Positions 43,844-51,713 of a stretch of DNA of 64,000 nucleotides are shown here, piece after piece. The first letter of the stretch is position 1. Each line of letters begins with the position of its first letter. The stretch is from JAFDVL01 sp043783625. GTDB lineage: Bacteria; Acidobacteriota; Blastocatellia; RBC074. A program made the position numbers and the translations under genes. Under the pieces are notes generated by a model. The model searched no databases, had not been told where the DNA came from, and was given only the letters and a program-made list of their open reading frames with translations. The stretch spans positions 6,451 to 70,450 of the forward strand of contig JAYVZE010000148.1 of assembly GCA_043783625.1 (NCBI GenBank), written 5' to 3'.

Positions 43844-44152
43844 TGAAGAATTTCTCGTGTTGGGACTGGACACAGAAAACAGACAGGGCAGTCTGAGTGG
43901 CTATCCTATTTTTTGTATAGCTGAGGATGACACCTCTGCAAAATCAAAAGACCTTCACCGTTAGCTTCTGATTGCATTTGCAGACAAACTTGAAAACGAT
44001 GAAAACACTTACTCAAAAAAACTTGCGGGTAAGGCAATAATTAGAAATAGTGCAATCTTCGGCTTTGTAAAATGTCTGCGAGGTGCATCTTACGAGAAAA
44101 AATGTTCGCTTGGAAGGCTGAAATGTTGTTCTACGGTTTAATGAAGATGAGA
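43844..44152. other. Intergenic region upstream of the SNF2 gene
   Basis: About 300 bases with no gene. It should hold the promoter of the defence operon (minus strand). The plus strand shows no ribosome sites or long frames. An open frame at 44013-44264 on the minus strand overlaps the tRNA gene and is an artefact. Confidence 0.5.
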
Positions 44153-44228
<76 letters not shown>

Positions 44229-44463
44229 ACAGCGCACGTACTGTACGAAATTGTGGCACGGCAATCAAGTGAGAATGGACAGAATTTCGCAATGCCATCT
44301 GACGCTTTGGTGTTCAAGACACGCGCCAGAGGCAACGTAACAATTTACTACCAGCCTGCGTCTATTTGTTGTAAAATATTACTTGTTGAAGTAACTCAAT
44401 AGAAATTAACCATGTTTCGGCGTTAACCACAGATAGCTTCTGCCCCTAATTCTAAGACTTGGC

Positions 44464-46209
44464 ATGATCTCGAAATTCAAAACTACGGGAAAACTTGAAG
44501 AATCCTCATTTGTAGCTTTAGTTGGTGCGTTTCATCAACAACGGTTGACGGGGAGCCTGCATCTCACCGACGTTCGACTTGAGAGACCAATCGAACGGAT
44601 CATTTATTTATCAAAAGGCGAAGTCTATGCCGCTGCCAGTAATCTGGCGATTGATTCAGCGTTAGCGATTCTGGTTCGTGGCGGACGTGTCACCCCTGAA
44701 CAATCCCAGCAGATTCAAATCGAAGTAGTCGGCGGTCGTTCTTTCAGCGAAGCGCTGGTTGCGCATGGCTGTGTCTCGGCGGCGGAACTTAATCATCTCA
44801 GAATTGAACATGTCAAATCAATCTTTGACTCATTATGTGAGTGGACGAGCGGCGAATATCGCTTTGTCGAAGCTGAAGCTGTAGCAGGTGGCAACCTGGG
44901 CATCACGACAAAAGAAATGATTCTTGATGGTGTTTTGCAAGCTCAGCTCCCCGTTTCGTTTGAAGCTTTGCTACAAGATTCCCGGACCTGGATTTCGACG
45001 GAACACCCGCCCCTGACTGAAATAAACTTTCAGCCCTTCACACAGTTTATTTTAAGTTGCCTGAACCAGCCGCGAAACCTTTCAATTCTGGTCGAAAGTG
45101 GCAGGTTGGATGAGAGTTCTCAGGAAATTAATCAGCAGCTCTATGGATTACATTGTATTGGTTTGATTGATTTCACGACGGCACTGTCTCCGGCGGAAAA
45201 TCCGTTGCTGGTACATACCACGACAAAAGCGGCGATGATGGCGGCTGGATTCGGCAAAACAACCGAGCCAGAATCGGTCATTCAAAACGTGTCAACGGCG
45301 CTGGCTTTTCCATTACACGAAGACCCTGAAACTGCGAATCGCCGCAAACTGAGCGAGATCAAACGCGACATCAAACAAATGCGCCAGACACTGGCTTCGG
45401 CCAGTGATGACTACGCCGTCTTAGGACTGAAATCCGGGGCGACAACCATTGACGTCAAGCATTCTTATCGTCTGCTAGTGAACAATTATCACCCGGATCG
45501 CTATCATCAATTTGCTGATCCGGTGACGCTGAATACTCTGAGCGATTTGTTAATGGCAATTCGCGCTTCGTATGAAACAGCCATTGAGCATGCGTTGTTG
45601 AATGAGATTATTTCGAATAATACGAAACGCTATCAATCTTCGGATCATCAACGTCCCGTTTTTTCTGCGCGCGTCAAAACCTCAATCGAAAAAATTCCGA
45701 CTGAACAAGTCATTCATGAAAACACCCAGAACCGCAAAGAGGCTCTCGCCGATGCCAAGCACCGTCAGTCACTAGCTCATCAAATTAGGGGCGAATATGA
45801 TTCAGCGGTGAGTGCTTTAACTGATGCGGTGACGCTGGCCCCAGACAGTGCGCGTTATCATGGCGAGTTGGCGTTGTTACTGGAAAAAAATCCTTTTCGC
45901 CGCGATCAGGCAGAACAGCATTTTTTACGTGCGACCGAATTGGAGCCGGGCAACTTGTTTTACCATTTGCAGCTTGGCAGTTATTATCGCGGCTTAACAA
46001 AATTGGCACGGGCGGAACAGCAATTTACGATTGCACTAAAGATTGATCCGCAAGACCGCGCCGCCTTGATGGCGTTAGAAGAAGTTGTCAGCCTTAGAAA
46101 AGCGTCCCTGAAACCTGTCCACAGTGCCAATTATGCAAGGCGTGCGACAACCACCAAAAGACAAGGTTTCTGGTCAAGGATTTTCAGTCGGGCCGCAAAT
46201 TTGCTATAA
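44464..46209 (+). CDS. DUF4388-J-domain-TPR protein
   Basis: The 581-residue protein starts with a DUF4388 (PATAN-like) domain at about 1-150 (GSLHLTDVRLERPIERIIYL, GEVYAAASN). A J domain follows with the intact HPD motif (NNYHPDRYHQFAD, near residue 344), and two or three TPR-like repeats occupy about 440-560 (YDSAVSALTDAVTLAPDSA). DUF4388 proteins are linked to signalling and gliding or polarity control in Acidobacteria and myxobacteria, and a J domain would recruit DnaK. The HD-GYP gene 41 bases downstream suggests one signalling unit. Confidence 0.85.
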   Translation: MISKFKTTGKLEESSFVALVGAFHQQRLTGSLHLTDVRLERPIERIIYLSKGEVYAAASNLAIDSALAILVRGGRVTPEQSQQIQIEVVGGRSFSEALVAHGCVSAAELNHLRIEHVKSIFDSLCEWTSGEYRFVEAEAVAGGNLGITTKEMILDGVLQAQLPVSFEALLQDSRTWISTEHPPLTEINFQPFTQFILSCLNQPRNLSILVESGRLDESSQEINQQLYGLHCIGLIDFTTALSPAENPLLVHTTTKAAMMAAGFGKTTEPESVIQNVSTALAFPLHEDPETANRRKLSEIKRDIKQMRQTLASASDDYAVLGLKSGATTIDVKHSYRLLVNNYHPDRYHQFADPVTLNTLSDLLMAIRASYETAIEHALLNEIISNNTKRYQSSDHQRPVFSARVKTSIEKIPTEQVIHENTQNRKEALADAKHRQSLAHQIRGEYDSAVSALTDAVTLAPDSARYHGELALLLEKNPFRRDQAEQHFLRATELEPGNLFYHLQLGSYYRGLTKLARAEQQFTIALKIDPQDRAALMALEEVVSLRKASLKPVHSANYARRATTTKRQGFWSRIFSRAANLL

Positions 46210-46250
46210 GGTGTCAAAAATTAATTGACGGATGAAGGAGAACCCTATTA

Positions 46251-46865
46251 ATGCAGAGTCAGCGTATCGTTACCGCTGAAGTCAGCGCCGAACAAGTTGC
46301 CCGCCAGGTTATCGAAGCGCAACTCACAGAACTCGCCTCAGAAATTGATCAGGTCGAAGCCTACGCTATTCCACACGGAGTCATGCTGGCAAGGATGGCT
46401 GAAGCTTTGGGTCATCATTTGGGCTTGCGCGATGCCGATCTGATTGCGCTGCGGCAAGCAGCTCTGGCACACGACCTCGGCGAACGTGTGATGAAGCGCG
46501 ATTACCTTTCCCGCAAAGGTGAATTGACGTGGGATGAACGGCTGGATTTATGGCGTCACCCGATTTTAGGTGAGCAGGCCGCTGCGCAACGTGAATTATC
46601 CCGCCAATCCCAGCTCCTGATTCGATGGCATCATGAATGGTGGAATGGTCGCGGCTACCCCGATAGCTTAGAAGGCGAATCAATTCCAATTGGAGCACGT
46701 ATCCTTCGCGTCGTTGATACCTATTGCGCCTTAGTAGCAGATCGCCCGTACCGCGAAAAATATGATGACGCCACCGCGCGACAAATCATTGCAGATAGTG
46801 CCGGAATCGAATTAGACCCGCACGTGGTCAAAGCATTCCTTGAACTTTTAAATTCTCAAAGATAG
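46251..46865 (+). CDS. HD-GYP domain phosphohydrolase
   Basis: The 204-residue protein consists of little more than an HD-GYP domain, with ALAHDLGERVMKRDYLS, DLWRHPILGEQAA, WHHEWWNGRGYPDSLEGE (GYP present) and RVVDTYCALVADRPYR. It should hydrolyse cyclic-di-GMP or act as a degenerate regulator; the metal ligands HD, H, HH and D are visible, but not every residue can be confirmed. An AAGGAG site precedes the ATG. It has no sensor domain and follows the DUF4388 gene, so the partner probably provides input. Confidence 0.88.
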   Translation: MQSQRIVTAEVSAEQVARQVIEAQLTELASEIDQVEAYAIPHGVMLARMAEALGHHLGLRDADLIALRQAALAHDLGERVMKRDYLSRKGELTWDERLDLWRHPILGEQAAAQRELSRQSQLLIRWHHEWWNGRGYPDSLEGESIPIGARILRVVDTYCALVADRPYREKYDDATARQIIADSAGIELDPHVVKAFLELLNSQR

Positions 46866-46986
46866 CGTCGGTTATTGGCAAGGTGGCTTCTCAACCGTAA
46901 CCTTGATTTAATTTATCGTTATAGTGTGCTATGGCTACCTAACCTGGCTTCGGTGCTTTCATATAATTAAAGTATAATGCACAAGT

Positions 46987-47229
46987 ATGCCGACAGTATT
47001 GAGAGACGGAGCGTATCGCATCTATTTTTACAGCCACGAGCCGAATAAACCGCCGCACGTTCATATTGACCGCGATAATTTGTCGGCTAAATTCTGGCTG
47101 AATCCTGTTTCCTTAGCGCGAAATCGTGGATTTAGCGCACGAGAGTTGCGGCAGGTAGAAGAAATTGTTCAAGAAAATCGGCAAATTTTAGGGGAGGCGT
47201 GGAATGAGTATTTTGGCGTTGGCGGCTGA
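46987..47229 (+). CDS. DUF4160 domain protein
   Basis: The 80-residue protein has the DUF4160 pattern YRIYFYSHEPNKPPHVHIDRD, followed by AKFWLNPVSLARNRGFSARE and a helix ending in VEEIVQENRQIL. It overlaps the DUF2442 gene by 26 bp, the arrangement typical of this pair, which is a predicted toxin-antitoxin-like module without proven activity. The upstream sequence with TATAAT at 46973 is duplicated in decayed form at 47.6 kb. There is no ribosome site in the usual position, consistent with a nearly leaderless transcript. Confidence 0.9.
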   Translation: MPTVLRDGAYRIYFYSHEPNKPPHVHIDRDNLSAKFWLNPVSLARNRGFSARELRQVEEIVQENRQILGEAWNEYFGVGG

Positions 47230-47479
47230 TGAGCGAGTCGCGGAAGTAAAAACAACGGAAGATGAGTTGAGCGTTCGGTTGATGGACGGCAGGACAATCA
47301 GCGTGCCGCTTGCGTGGTATCCGCGATTACTGCACGCCACCGAAAACCAAAGAAAAAACTGGCGGATTATTGGTGGCGGTTACGGAATTCATTGGGAAGA
47401 GGTGGACGAAGATTTAAGCACAGAAGGCTTACTGCGCGGTGCGCCTGCGCCAAACCCGTCATTGATAAAAGTTTTCTAA
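47204..47479 (+). CDS. DUF2442 domain protein
   Basis: The 91-residue protein contains the family motif LSVRLMDGRTISVPLAWYPRLLHA and ends GGGYGIHWEEVDEDLSTEGLL. It has a GGGGAGG ribosome site within the end of the DUF4160 gene. DUF2442 and DUF4160 proteins commonly occur as an overlapping pair and are suspected to form a toxin-antitoxin module; which is the toxin is not established. Confidence 0.9.
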   Translation: MSILALAADERVAEVKTTEDELSVRLMDGRTISVPLAWYPRLLHATENQRKNWRIIGGGYGIHWEEVDEDLSTEGLLRGAPAPNPSLIKVF

Positions 47480-47600
47480 ATCGAAAAAATGCACTGAACA
47501 AGTCATTGGATGTAAAAGCGAAATAGTGACTTTGTTATCGTGCTGTCTGTTAAATTTTGAGATGAGTGTAAGTGAGTTCGCCCACGTCAACTCAATCGTT

Positions 47601-47660
47601 CAGCACTTTCGTATAACTAAAGTATACTGTACAAGTAGGTTAACAGTCTTGAGATACGGA
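47601..47660 (+). pseudogene. Decayed copy of the DUF4160 promoter and start
   Basis: CAGCACTTTCGTATAACTAA and the following 40 bases align without gaps to 46951-47010, exactly 650 bases upstream, with about 47 of 60 positions identical by eye. The match covers the promoter-like TATAAT region and the first codons of DUF4160. At the equivalent of the start codon the ATG has become AGG, and similarity ends soon after, so this is a non-functional remnant. Confidence 0.7.
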
Positions 47661-47719
47661 GTGCGCGAGCCTTTGTTACAATTTCCTAACGGTTACACGC
47701 ACCCCTTGAATGTTTTGTT

Positions 47720-48631
47720 ATGAAAAATCGTCGTTGGTTAGGATACGAACTCAGCGTTTTGCGCCGCATCAAATTTAACTCTGTTGCGATTCCTTTTTCC
47801 GGGCAGCCCGATCTGGATTGGTATCTCAAATTCTGGGGCAAACAAGTCTTCAGTAATGATTTGTGTCAATGGGCCTGGTGGACTTCACGCGCACTCGTCG
47901 AAAATCAAAACGAAACACTCAGTGAATCAGATGTTGCGCATATTCTGGATAACGCTTATGTTCCGCGTCGCAAGATGGGTAATCCCGCGCTCCGCGAATG
48001 CCTCGGCGAAATGGATGCCTGGTGGTTCGATAATGTCTGGATCAACATTCAGCAAATCGAAAACCCTCATCAACGCGCTCTCGCCTATTACCACGCGCTT
48101 GGTGTCGGTGATTACATTCATTCCTTCACTCCTGAAACCTCTGAATTACGCCGTCCGCTCTCTGAAGTTTTTGAAGCACTCCATCGTCAACAACGCAAGA
48201 TAACTGATAATCAAAAAGAAAATCGTAGCTCCAATCTTGAAGCTACAAGATTTATCAGCGCGGTCAAAGCGGAGCTAATGTATACAACTTTTCCGCGTCC
48301 TGAAGGACTCGTCGCAAATCGCAAAGCAGTGGGCGGATGGCGTGAAATCTGGATTCGTGGCAAGGCTGACGGTTTTGACGAAACCTTGCAACAAGCCACC
48401 GGCTTTGGAGATCAGGTAGTTTCTAAAGGGCGATATTTAGATTTAATCGGGAAGTTTCTCGAAAATGCCAGTCATCTGCCAAAATGGGCTATCGCCCATC
48501 CTGAAGACGGCTTCGTCACCGCCGCAGAAATGGGTGAATTGATAAAGTCTTTCCGCCCCGTTGAAGTCACATACGCTAAAGATTTTTCAGAAGTCAGTGG
48601 CGGTCTGAATACTTATATTATCGTCGCTTGA
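47720..48631 (+). CDS. DNA adenine methylase-like (D12 fold) protein lacking catalytic motifs
   Basis: The 303-residue protein follows the layout of D12-class adenine methyltransferases: RRWLGYELSVLRRI at the start, the motif I region VAIPFSGQPDLDWYLKFWG, then ALVENQNETLSESDVAHIL, a central helical insert, KAELMYTTFPRP at the place of the catalytic motif, and a C-terminal AIAHPEDGFVTAAEMGELI. In active enzymes motif I has a glycine-rich loop and motif IV is DPPY; here they are SGQPDL and TFPR. So it is probably an inactive, DNA-binding or regulatory homologue. The fold assignment rests on pattern order, not on a search. Confidence 0.55.
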   Translation: MKNRRWLGYELSVLRRIKFNSVAIPFSGQPDLDWYLKFWGKQVFSNDLCQWAWWTSRALVENQNETLSESDVAHILDNAYVPRRKMGNPALRECLGEMDAWWFDNVWINIQQIENPHQRALAYYHALGVGDYIHSFTPETSELRRPLSEVFEALHRQQRKITDNQKENRSSNLEATRFISAVKAELMYTTFPRPEGLVANRKAVGGWREIWIRGKADGFDETLQQATGFGDQVVSKGRYLDLIGKFLENASHLPKWAIAHPEDGFVTAAEMGELIKSFRPVEVTYAKDFSEVSGGLNTYIIVA

Positions 48632-48692
48632 AAATGATGAACGCAGCGGCGAGTGATTTGACTTGTCATGCCCGGCATAGCATTTTGTGACT

Positions 48693-50450
48693 ATGCACAA
48701 ATTCAAGTTTATTCCTTTCGCGCTCATTATTTTCCTGCTTGCTCTTCCCTTGCAAGCACAAAAAAAAGCCAAGCCTGTCGTCCGAAAAAAACCTACTACC
48801 ACACAAACGCCTGTTCCTAAAACACCAGAGCCAATTGAAGAAATTAAACCATTGGTAATGCCTCCGCGTAATCCCAATGCTCCGGCTGGACGGATTGTAC
48901 TGATTCCTATTGATGATCGTCCGGCTGTTGCTCAATTCGCGCAAATGATCGGAGCCGTCGCCAATTACGAAGTTGTGATGCCTCCCAGGGAAATGTTGGG
49001 ACGATTTACAACTCCCGGTGACACAGAAAAAATCCGCAAATGGTTAGGATTAATTGATTATTCAAAAGTTGATGCCATCGTAATTTCGGTTGACATGCTA
49101 ACTTATGGCGGACTCGTAGCCTCGCGTGTACCCAATGTCACGACAGCCGATGCTTTGGGTCGTCTCGAATTTTTCCGCACCCTTAAAAACAAATATCCTG
49201 ACTTACCAATTTACGCTTTTAATGTGTTAATGCGCGTCGCTCCGACCGCAAGTTCAAGCACACGCATCTGGCGCGATGATCTGTCACGCTGGGCAGAATT
49301 GATGGATCGTGTTCCGAAAACTAAGGATGCCAAACTTGCTGACGAACTAGAAAAACTCAGGCAAAAACTGGACCGTAAGCTGATTGATAATTATCTCGAA
49401 GCTCGACGGCGCGACCTGCAAATAAATCTTGCGATGATTAAATTGTACGAAGATCGTGTGATAGACAATTTGATTTTCTTACAAGACGACGCACGGGAAT
49501 TCGGCTTGCATCGGCACGATCAATTAATTTTGCACGAGCGGCTGAAATCTCTTGGCTTCACGGATGAGGTTCCGATTTATAATGGCGCGGACGAAGGTTC
49601 ACTGTCTTTAGTCAGTCGTGCCGTTCTTGATAAAGCTAAACAAAAAGTCAAAATCGCAGTCGTCTATTCCTCAGAAAAAGGTCGCAAAATTATTGCACCG
49701 TACGAAGATCATCCGCTGGAATTCACCGTCGAAAATCAAATCAAGGCGGCGGGCGGACAATTGGCGAACGCCACCGAAGCCCCTGATTACACGCTTTACG
49801 TGAATGCTCCCGAAACCAATACTGCCGAATTCACGATGTTCAGCAAAAATCTGGTAGCCGATCTGAAAGCCAATAAAGCCGTCGCGCTCGCGGATGTTTT
49901 ATTCCCTGCTCCACATTTCAGCGGCGCGGATGAACGATTAATTTCAATTCTGAAAGCTGAAAAATTGTTCGATAAGTTGACTGGATATGCGGCCTGGAAT
50001 ACGGCAGGAAATACGCTCGGCACGACAATTCCGGCGGCGAATATGCGCGTCTTTTCAAAGCAATTGACGGATGCCCCTGAACGCGCGGCACGAGCAACGA
50101 AAGCGCATCTTGAATTTTTATTGCATCGCTTTGCCGGAGATTATCTCTACCACGATCTCGTACGTTTTGAGATTAATCAGCAACTGCGCAAACCTCCCGC
50201 CGTCCCGACTGATGAATTTACCGAAGAGCTTTATAACCGCGTAAACAAACAAGCGCAGGAAAAATTGCAACCTTTGATCGAAGCATTTTTTGCGGAAAAT
50301 TTTAAAGGCAAGAGTTATTTACTGGGAATTTTCAATGGAACCAATCGCAATCTAAAAATCAATCAGTTGAATGGACTGAAGATTTTTTTGCCCTGGCCAA
50401 GAACGTTTGAAGCGACGATTGAGTATAAATTTGACGCCACGATCCAGTAA
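48693..50450 (+). CDS. DUF4127 family exported protein
   Basis: The 585-residue protein starts with a signal peptide (MHKFKFIPFALIIFLLALPLQA) and continues after a basic, Pro-rich linker with the DUF4127 core: GRIVLIPIDDRPA, VVMPPREMLGRF, DAIVISVDMLTYGGL and IYNGADEGSLSLVSRAVL. GTG at 48687 is an alternative start two codons upstream. Its enzymatic role is unknown; the acidic-rich motifs and conserved Asp and Arg residues suggest a hydrolase. It heads an operon whose next genes encode a permease and an HyuA-like enzyme. Confidence 0.88.
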   Translation: MHKFKFIPFALIIFLLALPLQAQKKAKPVVRKKPTTTQTPVPKTPEPIEEIKPLVMPPRNPNAPAGRIVLIPIDDRPAVAQFAQMIGAVANYEVVMPPREMLGRFTTPGDTEKIRKWLGLIDYSKVDAIVISVDMLTYGGLVASRVPNVTTADALGRLEFFRTLKNKYPDLPIYAFNVLMRVAPTASSSTRIWRDDLSRWAELMDRVPKTKDAKLADELEKLRQKLDRKLIDNYLEARRRDLQINLAMIKLYEDRVIDNLIFLQDDAREFGLHRHDQLILHERLKSLGFTDEVPIYNGADEGSLSLVSRAVLDKAKQKVKIAVVYSSEKGRKIIAPYEDHPLEFTVENQIKAAGGQLANATEAPDYTLYVNAPETNTAEFTMFSKNLVADLKANKAVALADVLFPAPHFSGADERLISILKAEKLFDKLTGYAAWNTAGNTLGTTIPAANMRVFSKQLTDAPERAARATKAHLEFLLHRFAGDYLYHDLVRFEINQQLRKPPAVPTDEFTEELYNRVNKQAQEKLQPLIEAFFAENFKGKSYLLGIFNGTNRNLKINQLNGLKIFLPWPRTFEATIEYKFDATIQ

Positions 50451-50456
50451 CTTTCT

Positions 50457-51713
50457 ATGACCGCCGCACTCATCATTCTCATCTTCACAATCTTCGCAGC
50501 CTTAATGATTTCGCGGAAGATGCCTGCCATCTTAGCCATTCCTGCGATGGCAATTTGCTTTGCGCTGGTCGCTCGCGCTCCGTTCAATTCAATCCTCAAC
50601 GACGTTGTCGCAGGCGGAGCCAAGCTCTTAGTCGAATCGTATTTGACCGTTTTAGCCGGAGCCATGCTTGGTCGCGTCGTCATGCAAACCGGAGTCGCTG
50701 AAGGCATCATCAAACGTGCTGCCGAATTCGGCGGCGATCAACCGTTAGCCGTCGCCGTGACGTTGATGATCGGCATCGCATTATTGTTCACGACACTGAC
50801 CGGACTCGGCGCAATTATTATGGTCGGCGGCTTGGCGTTACCGATTATGATGAGCATCGGAGTACCGCGAAAACTAGCAGGCGTCTTATTTATTCTGGCG
50901 TACGGCTTAGGCTACATTTTCAATATTGCGGCGTGGAAGTTTTATCAGGACACCTTCAAAATTGATAAGCAACCCATCAAAAATTTCGCACTTGTTTTGT
51001 TTGTTATTGACGCGATTGCAGTCGTGATTTTTTTATTTATCGCTTCACGCCGGATGAATAAATACGGGGCTTGGGCAGTTCATCTTGATAAAGATCAGAA
51101 AAAAAATGATGTAATGTTAATTGCTTTGTTGCTACCAATTTTGCCGTTGATTTTGCACATCGGAATTGGCTGGCAAGTGCTGCCATCCTTTCTCATCAGC
51201 GCAGTCTTTGGCGTCTTAATTACTCGCCCCAAAGAAATCGTCAAGCAGCTCACCAGTGCCGCCGTCAAAGGATTAGAAGATGTCGCACCCGCGATAATTT
51301 TGATAATTGGGATTGGCATGTTGCTGACGGCAACGCGCCTGCCCGCCGTGAAAGAAGCCTTGCAACCGCTCATCCAAAACATCAATTTCAGTTCACCAAT
51401 TGTTTATGTTTTATTTTTTGGATTATTGTCACCACTGGCCTTGTATCGCGGCCCGCTCAACATTTACGGGCTTGGCATTGGAATTTTCTCACTGATTGCT
51501 TCGCTTGGATTATTATCCGCACCTGCTTTGGTTGCCGCTGTGATGTGCTTAGTCCAAGTGCAAAACGCTTGTGACCCAACCAATACGCATAACGTTTGGG
51601 TAGCGAATTACGTTGGCATGCCCGTCGAAGAAACGACGAAGCAAACGATCATTTTTAAAATTTTGATTTGTGTTGTTGGATTGATTGCAGCAAGTATTTT
51701 ATATCTCCGATGA
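50457..51713 (+). CDS. Permease of the GntP/CitMHS-like ion transporter superfamily
   Basis: The 418-residue protein has about eleven hydrophobic helices. The segments TVLAGAMLGRVVMQTGVAEGI and LTGLGAIIMVGGLALPIMM resemble the repeated reentrant-loop regions of GntP and CitM carriers, which import organic acids or small sugar acids with protons or sodium. A C-terminal RGPLNIYGLG motif is also seen. It begins six bases after DUF4127 and its stop codon overlaps the next start (ATGA), so it is part of one operon. The substrate is unknown. Confidence 0.8.
   Translation: MTAALIILIFTIFAALMISRKMPAILAIPAMAICFALVARAPFNSILNDVVAGGAKLLVESYLTVLAGAMLGRVVMQTGVAEGIIKRAAEFGGDQPLAVAVTLMIGIALLFTTLTGLGAIIMVGGLALPIMMSIGVPRKLAGVLFILAYGLGYIFNIAAWKFYQDTFKIDKQPIKNFALVLFVIDAIAVVIFLFIASRRMNKYGAWAVHLDKDQKKNDVMLIALLLPILPLILHIGIGWQVLPSFLISAVFGVLITRPKEIVKQLTSAAVKGLEDVAPAIILIIGIGMLLTATRLPAVKEALQPLIQNINFSSPIVYVLFFGLLSPLALYRGPLNIYGLGIGIFSLIASLGLLSAPALVAAVMCLVQVQNACDPTNTHNVWVANYVGMPVEETTKQTIIFKILICVVGLIAASILYLR

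Noticed and set aside
47526..47723. Frame of 65 residues between DUF2442 and the methylase-like gene
   Set aside because: It runs through the decayed DUF4160 start copy and has no ribosome site or homology.
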